Assembly: GCA_027317045.1 (NCBI GenBank)
Contig: DAHVFI010000284.1
Coordinates: 1 to 5,691, forward strand
Source: Gammaproteobacteria bacterium
GTDB taxonomy: Bacteria; Pseudomonadota; Gammaproteobacteria; Natronospirales; REEB76
DNA: 5,691 bases
Reading direction: 5' to 3'
Shown: positions 5,459 through 5,691 of the stretch, piece by piece
Numbering within the stretch: position 1 is the first letter of the stretch
Layout: every line of letters starts with the position of its first letter
The notes under the pieces: model-generated
What the model was told of the DNA's origin: nothing
Seen by the model: the letters and a program-made list of their open reading frames with translations, nothing else
Databases searched by the model: none
Made by a program: the position numbers and the translations under genes

Positions 5459-5691
5459 ATGAACATGATCCGTTACCAACCCTGGGGCCTGGCGAGCCAG
5501 CTCCACAATGAAATCAACCGGCTCTTCGATCACAACCTGGCCGGGCAGGACATCGAGTCCGGCCTCACCGCCAGCGACTGGGTGCCGGCCGTGGATATCA
5601 AGGAAGAAGCCAAGCGCTTCGTGATCCACGCGGATGTCCCGGGCGTGGATCCCAAGGACATCGAAATCACCATGGAGGACGGCATCCTGAC
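5459..5691 (+). CDS. Hsp20/alpha-crystallin small heat shock protein, N-terminal part
   Basis: Small heat shock proteins are cytoplasmic ATP-independent holdases that bind unfolding proteins until DnaK and ClpB refold them. The window shows 77 complete codons. The first 40 residues form the usual variable N-terminal arm, with the family-typical RYQPWGL and LHNEINRLFD. The alpha-crystallin domain begins near Trp41, with DWVPAVDIKEE followed by FVIHADVPGVDPKDIEITM, closely like proteobacterial Hsp20 proteins. The rest of the domain and the C-terminal IxI tail lie beyond the window. The start is supported by GGAGG 8 bases upstream; a second Met at codon 3 is a less likely start. The gene is divergent from nrdJ and has its own heat-shock-type promoter. 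The specific paralogue (for example ibpA) cannot be decided from this part. Confidence 0.93.
   Translation, partial: MNMIRYQPWGLASQLHNEINRLFDHNLAGQDIESGLTASDWVPAVDIKEEAKRFVIHADVPGVDPKDIEITMEDGIL

Noticed and set aside
5417..5629. 70-codon minus-strand open frame over hsp20
   Set aside because: It is antisense to the clear Hsp20 coding sequence and covers its RBS; it has no family resemblance.
1..5691. CRISPR array, tRNA, rRNA or insertion sequence ends
   Set aside because: No regularly spaced direct repeats, no tRNA cloverleaf or rRNA motifs, and no paired terminal inverted repeats were seen by eye.

Overview
The window most likely comes from a GC-rich proteobacterium, probably gamma- or betaproteobacterial. 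The evidence is a cobalamin-dependent ribonucleotide reductase of the NrdJa-like type (about 715 residues after splicing, no ATP-cone, no C-terminal TSCPD-type domain) and a typical proteobacterial Hsp20 next to it. No rRNA or tRNA is present to fix the taxon, so the placement is an inference.

From left to right: (1) Bases 1-412, minus strand: the 5' part of a gene for a DNA-binding protein with at least two helix-turn-helix (HTH) units. It starts 2 bases after the nrdJ stop and runs off the window. Its ATG is out of frame with the main reading frame, and the two frames meet at an A_AAG_GGA heptamer with a Shine-Dalgarno-like AGGGAG just upstream. This could be a programmed -1 frameshift, a one-base deletion or a sequencing error. 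(2) Bases 415-5004, minus strand: nrdJ, read as one 1529-residue precursor interrupted by two inteins. Intein 1 (440 aa, 3298-4617) lies in a Gly-rich loop motif. Intein 2 (374 aa, 1597-2718) lies immediately before the cysteine expected to carry the catalytic thiyl radical. Both have splicing blocks and two LAGLIDADG motifs each. (3) Bases 5005-5458: a divergent intergenic region with a nrdJ promoter (TTGACA-17-TAGTCT), a good NrdR-box candidate with a weaker partner 32 bases away, several palindromes, and a sigma-32-like promoter for the next gene. (4) Bases 5459-5691, plus strand: the first 77 codons of an Hsp20 small heat shock protein.

How it fits together: NrdJ makes deoxyribonucleotides without oxygen dependence, using adenosylcobalamin. 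Here it cannot be catalytic until both inteins leave, because intein 2 separates the active-site Asn from the radical Cys and Glu. GC content sampled in 60-base blocks is about 70% in the C-extein, 52-60% in intein 1, 42-58% in intein 2 and 43-50% in the HTH gene. This suggests the inteins, and perhaps the HTH gene, were acquired separately. The hsp20 gene is divergent and functionally separate.
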